A stretch of 64,000 nucleotides of DNA from Planctomycetota bacterium (GTDB lineage Bacteria; Planctomycetota; Planctomycetia; Pirellulales; Pirellulaceae), in assembly GCA_963204915.1 (NCBI GenBank), contig CAUJHS010000076.1, positions 226,552 through 290,551 of the forward strand, read 5' to 3'. The position numbers were made by a program, and so were the translations under genes. Positions 1-9,600 of this stretch are shown here, piece by piece (the first letter of the stretch is position 1; each line of letters opens with the position of its first letter). The notes beneath the pieces are model-generated. The model made no database searches, had not been told where the DNA came from, and saw only the letters and a program-made list of their open reading frames with translations.

Positions 1-1192
1 GTTGGGCCACTTGGTTCACGGAGGGGCGAGACTTGGTCGGCGTCTCGCACAGAATGAATCCATGCCGCCGAATCTGGCAGTTGTTCAGGAAGTCACCGGT
101 GCCGCACGGCACATCCATCGCGAAGTCGAAGGTTTGAGCCGGTGGAGCTTCTTCGCAGGAAGTCGCATCAACGGCATCGAAAGCCGCTTGGGCCTTCTCG
201 TCATTGTCCGGGTGCTGCCGGTCGAGGATCGTGAACTCGTGTTCGTGCATGGTCCCCGTAAACAGCCCGCCGTTGATGTTCAACTGAATCGGGGTGTCTT
301 GCGGGAAGTCCTCGCCGCCCAGGATGCGGACCGGGTTGCAGCCGACGTTGCCTTCCTCCGACACCTTGCCTGTACGAGCGGAAGTCGCACACGTTTGTTG
401 GGACGACGCCGAAGCGAGAGTCTCGGCGATCTGCTGACGAAGATCGTTGGCTTGGTCGAGCAGCGCGTTCGCTCTGTCGGAATCGTAGTTCTGCCACGCC
501 GACCCGCAGATGTTGAGGAAGCTGATCTGCGTGGACATCATCGCGAGGCTGATGCCCAAGCTGCAATTCTCCGCACCAAGAGGAACTTGGTTGTGCAGGT
601 CCGTCCCGCTCAGAATCCCAATGCCGCAAAGCGTGGTGCCCGACACCGCCTTGTTGACTTGCAACGCGGGAACATCGAGGCACTTCCCGAAGATGATCGG
701 CCAGGGTTTGCCGACCAAGTCTTTCGGGATGTAGGGGAACTGCCCTTCCTCCGCGCTGAAACCGATCTCTTTGTCCTCTAACTGGGAGAGGACGGAGAAG
801 GTGACGGTTCGCTCAGCTTCGGACCAGACGACGGGACTGGTGAGCTTTCCGGTGAACAGGAGGAACTTGTCGCTAAGGTCCAGCCCCTCGAAGTGCTGAT
901 ATACAGACACATTCCGTTGGTGGACATCTTGGGTGTCGAGGATGTGCTTGATGCTTCCATCAGTGTCGTCCAGGTTGATTGTGATTTGCTGCGACGAGTT
1001 GTTGTTCAACACGTCGATGACGTTGTCCATCTCGCTCACGTCGAGAATCTTGCCGGGGATGCCGTCAACGTCGCGGTCAGCGTAGGGGACCGCACCGCCG
1101 CTGCCGCCCCAATCAACCTCGATGATGAAGATAGGCTCGGTGCCAAGCCGCTCGGCCAGCTTGGCGAGACCGTTCGCCGATATTTGCCTCAT
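1..1192 (-). CDS. Tail-tip/hub-like structural protein, partial (C-terminus beyond left edge)
   Basis: An open frame of 397 codons starts at ATG 1192 and runs off the left edge without a stop. The start overlaps the stop of the previous gene (ATGA), which is typical of this operon. The N-terminal part reads MRQISANGLAKLAERLG, followed by a beta-rich stretch ending in blocks such as DDTDGSIKHILDTQDV and EGLDLSDKFLLFTGKL. These resemble domains found in tail-hub and distal-tail proteins. Several Cys residues (FGKCLDVP, LCGIG, NICGSAW, GNVGCNP) lie in the second half. Position at the end of the tail module, after tape measure and two tail proteins, supports a tail-tip role. The exact family is not recognised. 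Confidence 0.75.
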   Translation of the reverse strand, partial: MRQISANGLAKLAERLGTEPIFIIEVDWGGSGGAVPYADRDVDGIPGKILDVSEMDNVIDVLNNNSSQQITINLDDTDGSIKHILDTQDVHQRNVSVYQHFEGLDLSDKFLLFTGKLTSPVVWSEAERTVTFSVLSQLEDKEIGFSAEEGQFPYIPKDLVGKPWPIIFGKCLDVPALQVNKAVSGTTLCGIGILSGTDLHNQVPLGAENCSLGISLAMMSTQISFLNICGSAWQNYDSDRANALLDQANDLRQQIAETLASASSQQTCATSARTGKVSEEGNVGCNPVRILGGEDFPQDTPIQLNINGGLFTGTMHEHEFTILDRQHPDNDEKAQAAFDAVDATSCEEAPPAQTFDFAMDVPCGTGDFLNNCQIRRHGFILCETPTKSRPSVNQVAQ

Positions 1193-1587
1193 TGCTCTAC
1201 TCCCTCGAACTCAAGCGTGATCGTCTGAGTCTCACCCCTTGGCCAACCCTGAATCGCCGGGCCAGCCTTGCGGTCTGAGGTAAACTCAAACGGGTTGTTG
1301 GTGAAGTGACCGACCCACACGCGGTCGTTGTGGTCCACGACGTAGACCTTGGATGCGAAGTAAGAAAGAAGAAAGGCTCGGAGTTCCAAGCCTTTGTTCC
1401 TCGTCAGCCGGAAGGTCCAAGTCAGTTTCCGCCGCCCACCCTTCGTCTTGACGTAGGTGTACAGCGTGCCGTCCACTGCCCGCTTCGGCGACACGGAGTC
1501 CGCGAGGGCTTCCGTGTCGCTGAACTCCGGGTTCGGCAGAAGCGACGTAATTTGCAAGCCAGGGTAGGGAGCGGAAATCTCAATCAT
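1189..1587 (-). CDS. Minor tail protein (distal tail-like, 132 aa)
   Basis: Starts at ATG 1587; its stop overlaps the next start. The core (KLTWTFRLTRNKGLELRAFL, then VYVVDHNDRVWVGHF, then ITLEFEG) matches the order and spacing of a domain inside the larger protein at 3626-5533 (LLLTFSVLKSEEKDALLAFM, IRLIDWENRAWRGVIV, FTASFEFEG). The two are paralogous modules of one tail-protein fold: a beta strand, a helix with a conserved F, an aromatic D-x-x-x-R-x-W motif, and a final strand. By position and fold pattern this is a tail adaptor or distal-tail component. The family name is inferred. Confidence 0.65.
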   Translation of the reverse strand: MIEISAPYPGLQITSLLPNPEFSDTEALADSVSPKRAVDGTLYTYVKTKGGRRKLTWTFRLTRNKGLELRAFLLSYFASKVYVVDHNDRVWVGHFTNNPFEFTSDRKAGPAIQGWPRGETQTITLEFEGVEQ

Positions 1588-1602
1588 GGTTCGTATCCAG
1601 AG

Positions 1603-1896
1603 TTAGTCCGGTGAGCCGCTGACGCTGCCTTCGAGTTTGCCGTCGTTGATAAGCTGCTCGATGACGCGCCGGTGCAGCGATTTGATGCTCAAGTTGGCCT
1701 TGTTGAGCGCGATCATCAGGTTGAGGGCCGTCTGTCCCTCATAGCGGAAAGCTCGCCGGATTTTCGAGACGGGGTCGATCAGGTAAATGCTGATTTCCGC
1801 CCCTTCCCAGTTCAGGTCGAGGCGAGAAACTTGAAACGTGGATGTCGCTCGCGGATCAGGTTGGTAAGGGTTGGTGAGGTTGACTTGCTCAGCCAT
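1603..1896 (-). CDS. Small tail-region protein of unknown function (97 aa)
   Basis: ATG 1896 overlaps the stop of the tail-fibre gene (TGATGG). A TTG one codon upstream is also possible. The protein is compact, with an N-terminal strand-rich part (STFQVSRLDLNWEGAEISIY) and a helical C-terminal half (ALNLMIALNKANLSIKSLHR). No catalytic motif or membrane segment is visible. It sits inside the tail operon and is probably a structural or assembly protein; I do not recognise the family. Confidence 0.65.
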   Translation of the reverse strand: MAEQVNLTNPYQPDPRATSTFQVSRLDLNWEGAEISIYLIDPVSKIRRAFRYEGQTALNLMIALNKANLSIKSLHRRVIEQLINDGKLEGSVSGSPD

Positions 1897-3626
1897 CAAA
1901 CGGTTTCCTCAGAATTGAGACGAGCGAGATACTCGTCGAAGGTTTCAACGTGCGTGAACGTCAACTCGCTTGGCGAGCCGGTGATCGGTTCGCCGTTGAC
2001 GAGCTTTTGCAGAAGGCGCTCCATCCGGGTCCGGTTCGTCCAGCGGATTTTGCCCCCATGCTCTTCGCGAGCGACACGGTCCCGCATCCCGTCGGCGTTG
2101 TCGTACAGCCATGCCGGTGCATCCCCGGCGTGCTCAGAGATTTGTGTGGCCGTACCGGCTTCGTCGATGACGAAGACTTCGACGGTGCCGGTCACATCCT
2201 TGGCGAAGATGCCCGCAGTGTTCGATCCCATCGTGGGATTGCCCGCGTTGTCGCCGAGCGCGATGACCTTGGTGGCTGTTCCAGTCGGCAACGTCGTGGT
2301 GCCGACCAAGATGACGCCGTTAAAGTAGTTGGGGGCGGTCCCAGCCATGTAGCAGTTCCACTTGTTGGAACCACTGGCGACATCTCCGTAAAAAGCGTAG
2401 GCGTTATCCCCGGCATCGAAGTCAGCTTGGTAATAACCGTAAAGATTGGTTAGCGAGCCTCCACCGGTGTTCAACCCGCCGTCCGAGAAGTAGCCATAGG
2501 CGCTTGTGAGGGCACCAGCACCAAGATTTCCGACGTTGGAATAGTTGCCGCAGATTGCGGTAACAGTGCCGGATGCGCCCGTAACGAAAGTGGTGAAGAA
2601 ACCCGCGAAGACCAAGGGGGTTCGTGTGGTTGAAGCCGGCTTGGTCAAGCCGAACCGATGCGGCGACTCCGCGAATGATCTGCGCGTTGTTCGCGGTGAG
2701 TACGGCGTTGGTCGTGAATCGCCCGACATCGGTTGTCGTTGTCGGGTCGATGATTTCCTTTTCAAAGTTGCAGGCAGCGTTAGGACTGATGCTTGCAAGA
2801 CCGCCTGTGACGCTATTGAAATGCACATCGGCATCCGTGCTCAGGTCTTGCGGGGCAATGGGGTATGCTGTACCGCCTTCATTGATCGCGTACAGCGTGA
2901 CCGTGCCATTTACGTCTGTGGCGTAGATACAGGCCGTGTCGCTCTAGGCGTAGGATCACCGGCGTTGTCGCCAAACACGGCTACCTTAGTTGCGGTGCCG
3001 GTCGGACTGATCGCTGTCCCGACTAGGATGTTGCCGTCGGCGTCGATGCGTACACGCTCGGCATTGGCAGTCCCCAAGAACAGGTAGTCCTCTGTCGTGT
3101 TGCCTACAATCCAGGCTGAATAGTCGCTCCCCCAGGCGAGGTTGTACGAACCTGAGAGAAATAGATTGCCTGCGCTGCCAGCAATTCCAATGCCGAGTCC
3201 GGCGAACTGTGGCGTACCTGCCGCACGCAAGTCTTGCGGGGCAACTTCAAACGCAGTGCCGCCTTCACGGATGGCGTACAGTGTCACCGCGCCAGCTACA
3301 TCCTTTGCATACAGAACCGCCGTGTCCGCTGCGGGCGTTGGGTCGCCTGCGTTGTCACCGAACGCGACAACCTTAGCCGCAGTCCCCGTTGGTGCAGCCG
3401 CGCCGCCGACGAGGATAATCCCGTCGGCGGCGAAGCTATCTGCGGTAATGCGGAAGTCGCCTGCATCCCAGTCAGCAGTCAAGCCGCTGACGAGGACGGC
3501 GAACGAAAGCAGTTGAGCAATCGTTGAATGGTAGCTACTGCCCGGCCCGCCAGCCGCCGCTTGCAAGGCGACAAGGTCGGCGAGATCGGGTGTAGGGTCA
3601 TTGGGCAATTCGTTAAATTGCGGCAT
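1896..3626 (-). pseudogene. Tail fibre protein with three repeat modules, broken by two frameshifts
   Basis: The gene starts at ATG 3626 (MPQFNELPNDPTPDL), overlapping the preceding stop (TAATG), and ends at 1896. Coding continues across three frames. A shift near 2938-2941 matches loss of one base when this copy is aligned with the first repeat (ACGCCCGCAGCGGACACG against ACGCCTAGAGCGACACG). A second lies at a run of five G at 2616-2620, where one base fewer restores the frame. Restored, the product is about 576 aa with three copies of a module: ILVG-x(4-5)-PTGTA-[AT]-KV-x(2-3)-GDNAGDPT, then YAKDV-x-G-[AT]-V-x-L-YAI-x-EGGTA. A C-terminal block ends in EEHGGKIRWTNR and FDEYLARLNSEE. The module is of a type seen in tail fibres and receptor-binding proteins. 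Either real decay or sequencing error. Confidence 0.7.
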
Positions 3627-5533
3627 TAGCTTGACTCCAAGGGTTCGCCATCGCCGGTCAGAAGGACTTCGCCATCACCGGTGCGTAACGGTTGATTTAC
3701 AAAGATGCAGTCAGCAAGAGAACCGAGCGTGAGAGCGGAACTGGCCGCGTAGCTCCGTGTGGCGGCCCGGCTCGCCGTCGAGCTAAGGGCCAGCGACGAG
3801 GTTGCAGCAGGTGTAATTTGACCGGTGCTTTCCCGCGTACCCTCGAACTCAAAGCTCGCGGTGAACGAGTTTCGTCGATCCTCGACAACTGGGTCTTGGG
3901 GATTAACGATGACGCCACGCCAAGCTCGGTTCTCCCAGTCGATTAACCGAATCTGCTTACCGAGCGTCGTGCGCATGAAGGCGAGCAGTGCGTCCTTCTC
4001 TTCGCTCTTGAGAACCGAGAAGGTCAGCAGCAGCGTCTCGACCTTGGGCCAGATCGGGTCGGCGTAGATAACGAGCGTCCCGCCTCGTGTCTCGCGGTTG
4101 ATCCGGTCGAAGGCCAGCCGGTCGATGTCGCCTAGGTTGGGCGACCGAAGCGTGACGACTTGGGTTGGAGCGCCCGTGGCCGGGTATAGCAAGCGGAAGC
4201 CGGTAAGCTCAGAGGCAGCGGGAAGGCTCGTCGAAGGCGGTTCGGGTGCGTCGGGGTCCGTAGACGCGCCGACGAACGGTGAATATTCGCAAGTGACCGC
4301 CGACCGCTCGATAACGAACCGCACGGCCTGTTGAACGGCCAGGGCGATTTCCAGAGCCATCGCCGCCCGGTTAATCGCTACCGTGGCGGTCTGCGACAAC
4401 TCAAGCGTGTTTTCCGGCTGGTACTGAGAAACAAACGCAGCCGCAGCTTGCGACAGTGACAGAGTATTGCCGGCTTCCTGCGGGTTGCTTATCCGAGCTT
4501 CGTCCGCGAGCGACAGCGTAGACTCAGCATCCGCCGTGATCCCGTCTACACGGGTGAGTGACTTGTGAGCCGTCTGCGTCCACTGGATGAAGTCGTGGGC
4601 GCTTGGATTGGTTAGAAGGGCTGCACTCGCCTCGCCGGTCAAACCGGTCTGCACCGTGACGAATTCGAGCGTATCGGGGTCGAAGACTTCTTCGTACTTG
4701 ACAAGGGCGCTCGACGCATCGACGTAGATTGGCTGGCGAACATCGACCGTCTGCGTGAGATTGATCGTGCTCGTGAGCCGTTGCGTCGTGTTGCCGACCG
4801 CCAACTGCGTGAGCGTGATCGTGCTTTCGGCCAGCTTCGCAACAACCGTCGTCGCTTCGCTGGTCATAACCAGCGTGCTCGTCGCGTCGCGGTACTTGTC
4901 GGGAGTCGAGTCTACCGATTGAACAATCGCCAGTTCCGACTCAGCCGAGACCAGTATCGGACCGCTGTGTACCGCGACTTGCGTGAGGACCAGTTCGCTC
5001 TCGGCGTCTACCTCAAACGTCTGCGGAACATAGGCGATGTTTTCCAGTTCGATTAAGCTCGACGCCGCTCGCGGCAACGGGCCACGTTGCTCGGCAGTCT
5101 GCGTCAACGCCAGCGTGTTCGACGCCGGACCGAACTTCTGGTTGTGGGCGACCGTCTGTGTGAACGTCAACGCCGACGTAGCGGACTTGCGGAGAGCAGC
5201 CCGGAGTACCCCAGTCGCTTCCTGCGACAGTTCAAGCTCACTGATCTCCGAATTGTTTAGAGTGCCCGTTGTACCGACGACGCTTTGCGTCAGTGCGATG
5301 TTGTTTTCTGCTACGGCATTGAACTGAGTCAGTTCAGCCGACGCTTCGTGCGTGAGCGTAAGTTCGCTCTCGGCGTCAAGGAACGGGTTGAACGCCTCCG
5401 CTTCCTGGGTTAAGGAAATCGTATTCGTCGCGGCGACTTCAAGACCGCCCCCGCCACCCTCGGTCGCCGCGCCCAGACGAAGCGACAAGCCGAGTACGGA
5501 GTCCGCCGTGCCTAGCACACTCGTCCAAGCCAT
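3626..5533 (-). CDS. Repeat-rich tail protein with [ST]xLxL[ST]QxA repeats and embedded tail domain (635 aa)
   Basis: ATG 5533 follows an AAGGTG Shine-Dalgarno. Residues about 30-410 consist of some 15 degenerate repeats of 20-30 residues, each with a core such as SELTLTHEASA, NNIALTQSVVG, SALTFTQTVAH, NTLSLSQAAAA or NTLELSQTATV. A tail domain follows (about 445-590), paralogous to the protein at 1189-1587. Two further repeats and a short tail with two GDGE motifs (GDGEVLLTGDGEPLES) close the protein. The repeats suggest a fibrous or beta-solenoid surface element. The same repeat occurs in the head-closure fusion at 13045-14895. Function is inferred from position; no enzyme motif is seen. Confidence 0.8.
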   Translation of the reverse strand: MAWTSVLGTADSVLGLSLRLGAATEGGGGGLEVAATNTISLTQEAEAFNPFLDAESELTLTHEASAELTQFNAVAENNIALTQSVVGTTGTLNNSEISELELSQEATGVLRAALRKSATSALTFTQTVAHNQKFGPASNTLALTQTAEQRGPLPRAASSLIELENIAYVPQTFEVDAESELVLTQVAVHSGPILVSAESELAIVQSVDSTPDKYRDATSTLVMTSEATTVVAKLAESTITLTQLAVGNTTQRLTSTINLTQTVDVRQPIYVDASSALVKYEEVFDPDTLEFVTVQTGLTGEASAALLTNPSAHDFIQWTQTAHKSLTRVDGITADAESTLSLADEARISNPQEAGNTLSLSQAAAAFVSQYQPENTLELSQTATVAINRAAMALEIALAVQQAVRFVIERSAVTCEYSPFVGASTDPDAPEPPSTSLPAASELTGFRLLYPATGAPTQVVTLRSPNLGDIDRLAFDRINRETRGGTLVIYADPIWPKVETLLLTFSVLKSEEKDALLAFMRTTLGKQIRLIDWENRAWRGVIVNPQDPVVEDRRNSFTASFEFEGTRESTGQITPAATSSLALSSTASRAATRSYAASSALTLGSLADCIFVNQPLRTGDGEVLLTGDGEPLESS

Positions 5534-5537
5534 TATG

Positions 5538-5813
5538 TCACCTTGTTTCCTTCTCGACTTGTTCGTTCAACAAAAACGTCAGCCTCCGGTACGCCCTCCC
5601 ATCATGCCCCCGCAAGCGGTGCAAGACTTCGCGGGCTGGTGTCCGGTGGGTCCAAGATCGCGGGGTGTAGTCGGCAGCTAACAACAGGTGAACGAAGCTC
5701 TGCTCTAAGCTGCCACTAGCCGATAGACCCATCCGAGAAATCAGCGAGTGGAAAGGATTCGGCGGGAACGAACAACTCGCTTCTTGCGTGAGCGTGATCG
5801 TAGAGGAAGGCAA
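5538..5813 (-). CDS. Possible fragment of a repeat-containing tail protein
   Basis: This frame is open from a stop near 5920 to a TGA two bases before the ribosome-binding site of the next gene. The first usable start is TTG 5813. Near the start is one copy of the same repeat as the downstream gene (SSTITLTQEAS). Upstream in frame, without a start codon, is another repeat-like segment (TEIAQTSELGN). The second half has less coding character. It follows a terminator directly, so it may be a decayed gene or the detached N-terminus of the repeat protein downstream. Treat as uncertain. Confidence 0.4.
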   Translation of the reverse strand: MPSSTITLTQEASCSFPPNPFHSLISRMGLSASGSLEQSFVHLLLAADYTPRSWTHRTPAREVLHRLRGHDGRAYRRLTFLLNEQVEKETR

Positions 5814-5926
5814 CCGGTCAAAGTCGGAGAGCGTTCTGACCCCAAGAACAAACGACTTTCCAAGAATGGCGAAACGATTGCCGAGTTCGCTAGTTTGGGC
5901 GATCTCAGTGTCTCTCTACAAAAACA

Positions 5927-5956
5927 GGCCGGGCGTGGGCAAAGCCACGCCCGGCC
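5927..5956 (-). terminator. Rho-independent terminator
   Basis: A perfect 12-bp stem (GGCCGGGCGTGG with CCACGCCCGGCC) and a 6-nt loop are followed on the minus strand by TGTTTTTG. It lies just after the 5979-6599 gene and separates the main tail genes from the fibre genes. Confidence 0.85.
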
Positions 5957-5978
5957 CGCAGCGAGGGAGAGAACGCGA

Positions 5979-6599
5979 TTAGGCGCTGACGGTGTATGTG
6001 ACCTTCAACTGGTCGCCGTTTTGCACCGCCACATCGCCGCCAGAGAAGAGAGCCGTCGCCCACAGCTTGTTGGCGGTGCCCGCCGTGTGGTCGCCCTTCG
6101 TCTGAGCATTGGCACCGCCGCAAAGGAAGATGCCCTTCACGGTGCCGGTCGCCGTGATGTCGAAGTTCACGGTGGCCGAGTTGGTGATCGAAGCCGCGCT
6201 GGCCGCACCTTCGGTCCACGCCGGACGAGTCACCGCCGAGTCGGCGTTGGCTTCGTCGGTGTAGTCGTCGAACTCGTCCCAACCGTTTCCGGCTTGGTTG
6301 ATGTTGTCGTAGTTGTCCGCATCGGCCAACGCCGAGAAGCCGGTGTTGTCGATCAGACCCAAGTACCAAGTGGCGAACGCGGCCTCACCGTGGAACATCA
6401 CGTCCAGCAAGAAGTTCTTGCCTTCGGTCGTGATGCCGTTGGGAAACACCCGCTCGTCGATTCGTTTGCCGTTCCGCCAATGCTCCACCTTGAACTGGCC
6501 CCGAAGCGGGAGCTTGTCAAGTTGGAGGGAGGCTCGGTTGCGGCCGCCAGCACGCACAATCTCGGCACCGGCGACTTGATTCACGCTCAACTGATTCAT
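5979..6599 (-). CDS. Phage tail/virion protein (206 aa)
   Basis: ATG 6599, with a terminator right after the stop. The N-terminal part contains FKVEHWRNGKRIDERVFPNG followed by ITTEGKNFLLDVMFHG and TWYLGLIDNTGFSALADADN. This pattern (a short charged leader, 'NGITTEGKN.LLDVMF', 'YLGLID..GF') is one I associate with a common small virion-protein family in phages with P22-like capsids. The C-terminal half is beta-rich (TVNFDITATGTVKGIFLCGG). No catalytic residues are seen. It lies between the tape measure and tail-fibre genes. The specific role (fibre, decoration or tail adaptor) is unknown. Confidence 0.7.
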   Translation of the reverse strand: MNQLSVNQVAGAEIVRAGGRNRASLQLDKLPLRGQFKVEHWRNGKRIDERVFPNGITTEGKNFLLDVMFHGEAAFATWYLGLIDNTGFSALADADNYDNINQAGNGWDEFDDYTDEANADSAVTRPAWTEGAASAASITNSATVNFDITATGTVKGIFLCGGANAQTKGDHTAGTANKLWATALFSGGDVAVQNGDQLKVTYTVSA

Positions 6600-6684
6600 G
6601 TAAACAGACCTTTAGATAGAAGGTCACGCAGCGACAGCGCTGCCGCTGCGTGACGGTGAAAGAAGATGCCGAGTCGTGCGCCGA

Positions 6685-9600
6685 CTACCGGCGTCGAGGC
6701 AAACGAGAAGTGCCCCTGCGGACCTCGCGTTCGAGAACGCGAGCAATCGCACGGCCAGACGCTTGACCCTTAGCAGCGTCCGAACTGCCGCCCTGCACGG
6801 TGACGTTGATGTCGCCGATAGAGATGGGTCCGCCTTGCTGCCGGTAGACCGGCTGCTGGCCCGCGTTGATCGCTTGAATCTGCGAGAAGAACCGCTGCGT
6901 AGATTTCGGATTGATGAATGCCTCGCCGGGGCGAGCCATCACAGGAATGGTGTCCATACCGCGAGCAAGACCACCGCTCGCGAAGTGACGAACGAATCCG
7001 CCCTTCGCGAACGAGTTTTGCGAACTGCCATTAGCGGGCGCGTTGAACGTCACCTGAGAGGCGCGAATCCAGTCCGCCGCCCCTTTCGACAACGCATTGC
7101 CGCCAGCGATACCGTTGTTGGCAATCGTGGTTGAGGCGGGGACCGCGTTTTGCAATCCGGTCGCACCGCTGGTCAAGGCGTTGCCGCCTTGGGCCAATTG
7201 GCCGGTAAAGCCGCTCGATTGCAACTTCTGCTGAATCGCATCCAGTTCTTGCAGCCGTTGTTGCAACTCAATAACACTGGGAGGCGCGGCCGCCTTCTCT
7301 TGCAGATTCGCAATCGTTTGCAGTTGAGCAAACGCCTCCGTCAGATTCGCATTACTGCTGTTGAAGGCGATGCGGTCATTGACGTTGTTATCAAGCAATC
7401 CGAACAGGCTGCTAATCTCTTGCCGAAGTTTCGCCACGTCCTCTTGGCTAATGTTCGACTGTTGACTGAGAGCCTTGACCCGTTCGATAGTCGAGTCGAA
7501 CGCCTGCCGAGCAGCTTCGGCGCGTTCGCTCGGAGCAGGGCCGCGAGCGGCCGTCAGCCGGTCGAGTTCCTGCAAAGCCGTCTGCAAGTTCTGCCGCGCG
7601 GCTTGTTGCTCCGCGCCGCCAATCGTCGCAGCGTTTAGCTGTGATCGAATCTCTTTTGCGTCGGCCTTGGCCTTATCCAATAAGTCGAACGCCTGTTCGG
7701 GCGTCTCAATCTTGACGTTGAACAGCCGTTCCAACTCGGCGATGTTGACTCCGGTGATCTTCAAGAAGTCGAGCTTGAAGTTCGAGAACGCCTGATCCAG
7801 CAACGCCCTCAGCCGCTTGTCTTCACCCTCCAAGGTGAGCTTCAAGCGAACCGGGTCTTGCGTTAGCGTCTGTTCAAACTCGTTGATGAAGTCGGTCAGA
7901 CCGAGCGACCGCAACTGGTTCGGATCAATCAGCTTCGACAGGTCCACAAGCCGTTGTGAGGCTTGCTGACGCACCTGAGCACGTCGATCCAACGCAGCTT
8001 GACCGAGAGGCTTGCCCGTCGCCGTGTCAAAGATTCCAGAGTTGTCCTGAATGATCTTGACCTGCTCGCGGATTTGGTCGAGCAGACCCTTTTGAGCCTG
8101 CCGGTTCCGAATCAAGCCAGCTTCGCGCCGCTTCTCCGAATCAATCAGCGACTTCTCAGCACGAAGCTGGTCGTCGAGGATATTTTTTTGCTGCTGGAAC
8201 GCCCTGGCGATTGCCGCTTGGTCGCCGGTTCGCTGAGCCAGCGACACGGCTTGGGCCGCCGCCCGCTCCGCTTCGCGACGTTGCTCCAACGCAAGGCTAA
8301 TCTGCTGCTGGTTGCCAGCAGCGTTGGCCAGCGTTTGTGCGGCTTCTCGCGACAGATCAGCGGCCCGCTTCGTCAGAGCGAAAGACTTTTGGGCGTCGCT
8401 AAGATTCGCGGTCCGCTGTTCAAAGGCCAATTCCTCACGTTGGCTCTGGATGCCCTGGATGCGGCTTTGAGCCGCGTTCTGAGCTTCCTTGGCGTCGGCA
8501 ATGGCTCGTTGTTGAGCTTCGGCCAGCGTGTCGTAAGCCAGGACGATCTCGTTGATCGACGCTTTGGTGGCTTTCACCATCGCGTCGTTCGAGCTTTTCG
8601 CTACTTCCCGCAGCGTGAGATAGTTGTTGTTGATCTTCCGGGTCGCTTGGCGAACCGACTGGACTCGATTTTCGTCGGCCTTGGCCGCCGTATCCGCAGC
8701 CTTCTCCAACTCTTCCGACAGATCAGCGGTGTGCTTCTTGTTGGATTCAATCGAATCGTGGACCGCCTTCGTGGTCCGTTCGAGCAGCTTGGCGTCGATG
8801 AACTCACCGAGCGACTTGCCCGCACCAAACGCCAAGGGCAGTAGCAAGAACCCGGCAATCGCAGTGCTCAGTCCGACGCCCGCGAAGGTGGCGGTCTTCA
8901 TCGCCCCGGCCAAAAGACCGAGCGAAGTAACCATGCCTCCGATAGCCGGACCCGAAGAGCCGATCAACGTGACGAGGTTGTCAACGCCGCCCAAGGCGTC
9001 GCTAACGTCAGCCGTGAATTTAAGCAACGACTGCCCAAGGTCCACCGTGAAGGCGTTTTTGAGCTTGTTGATTTGAGCGGTGACTTTCTCGGCGTCCGTC
9101 GCCGTGGCGACCAGAAACTTTTCCTCAGCGAACTTCTCGCTGGCGACCCGCATCTCGTCGATGTTGGCGGCCAGAGTCCGAAGCTCGTCGCCGGTCAAAG
9201 CCGCGACACCGTTCAAACCCCGGATGTTCGGGAACAAGGCCGCCATCTGCGAGCTTGAACCCTTGGTGCTCACCGACAATTCGCGGAGCACACCGGACAG
9301 ACCGAGCGTTTTGATCGCCGACTCGCCCGACTCGAAGCCCATCTCGCGAAGGGCTTTCTTCATCGTGTCCGACGGCTTAATCAACGCCGTGATGATGTTT
9401 CGGAACTGGGTCAAAGTTTCCGGGGTGTTGCTACCACGGACCGAGATCGCGGCCAACGCCGCGCCCACTTCTTCCAGTTCAATGCCTGCCTCAGCCGCCG
9501 CAGGACCAACGCGGCCAAACGCATTGGAGAGTTGGTCTGCGGTGATACGGCCCAAGTCAATCGTCTTAAAGAAGACTGACGAGACTCGGTCCGTATCCTC

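Noticed and set aside
2..781. 259-residue open frame on the plus strand at the left edge
   Set aside because: It is antisense to the tail-tip gene, which has better codon character, an overlapping start and continuity with the operon.
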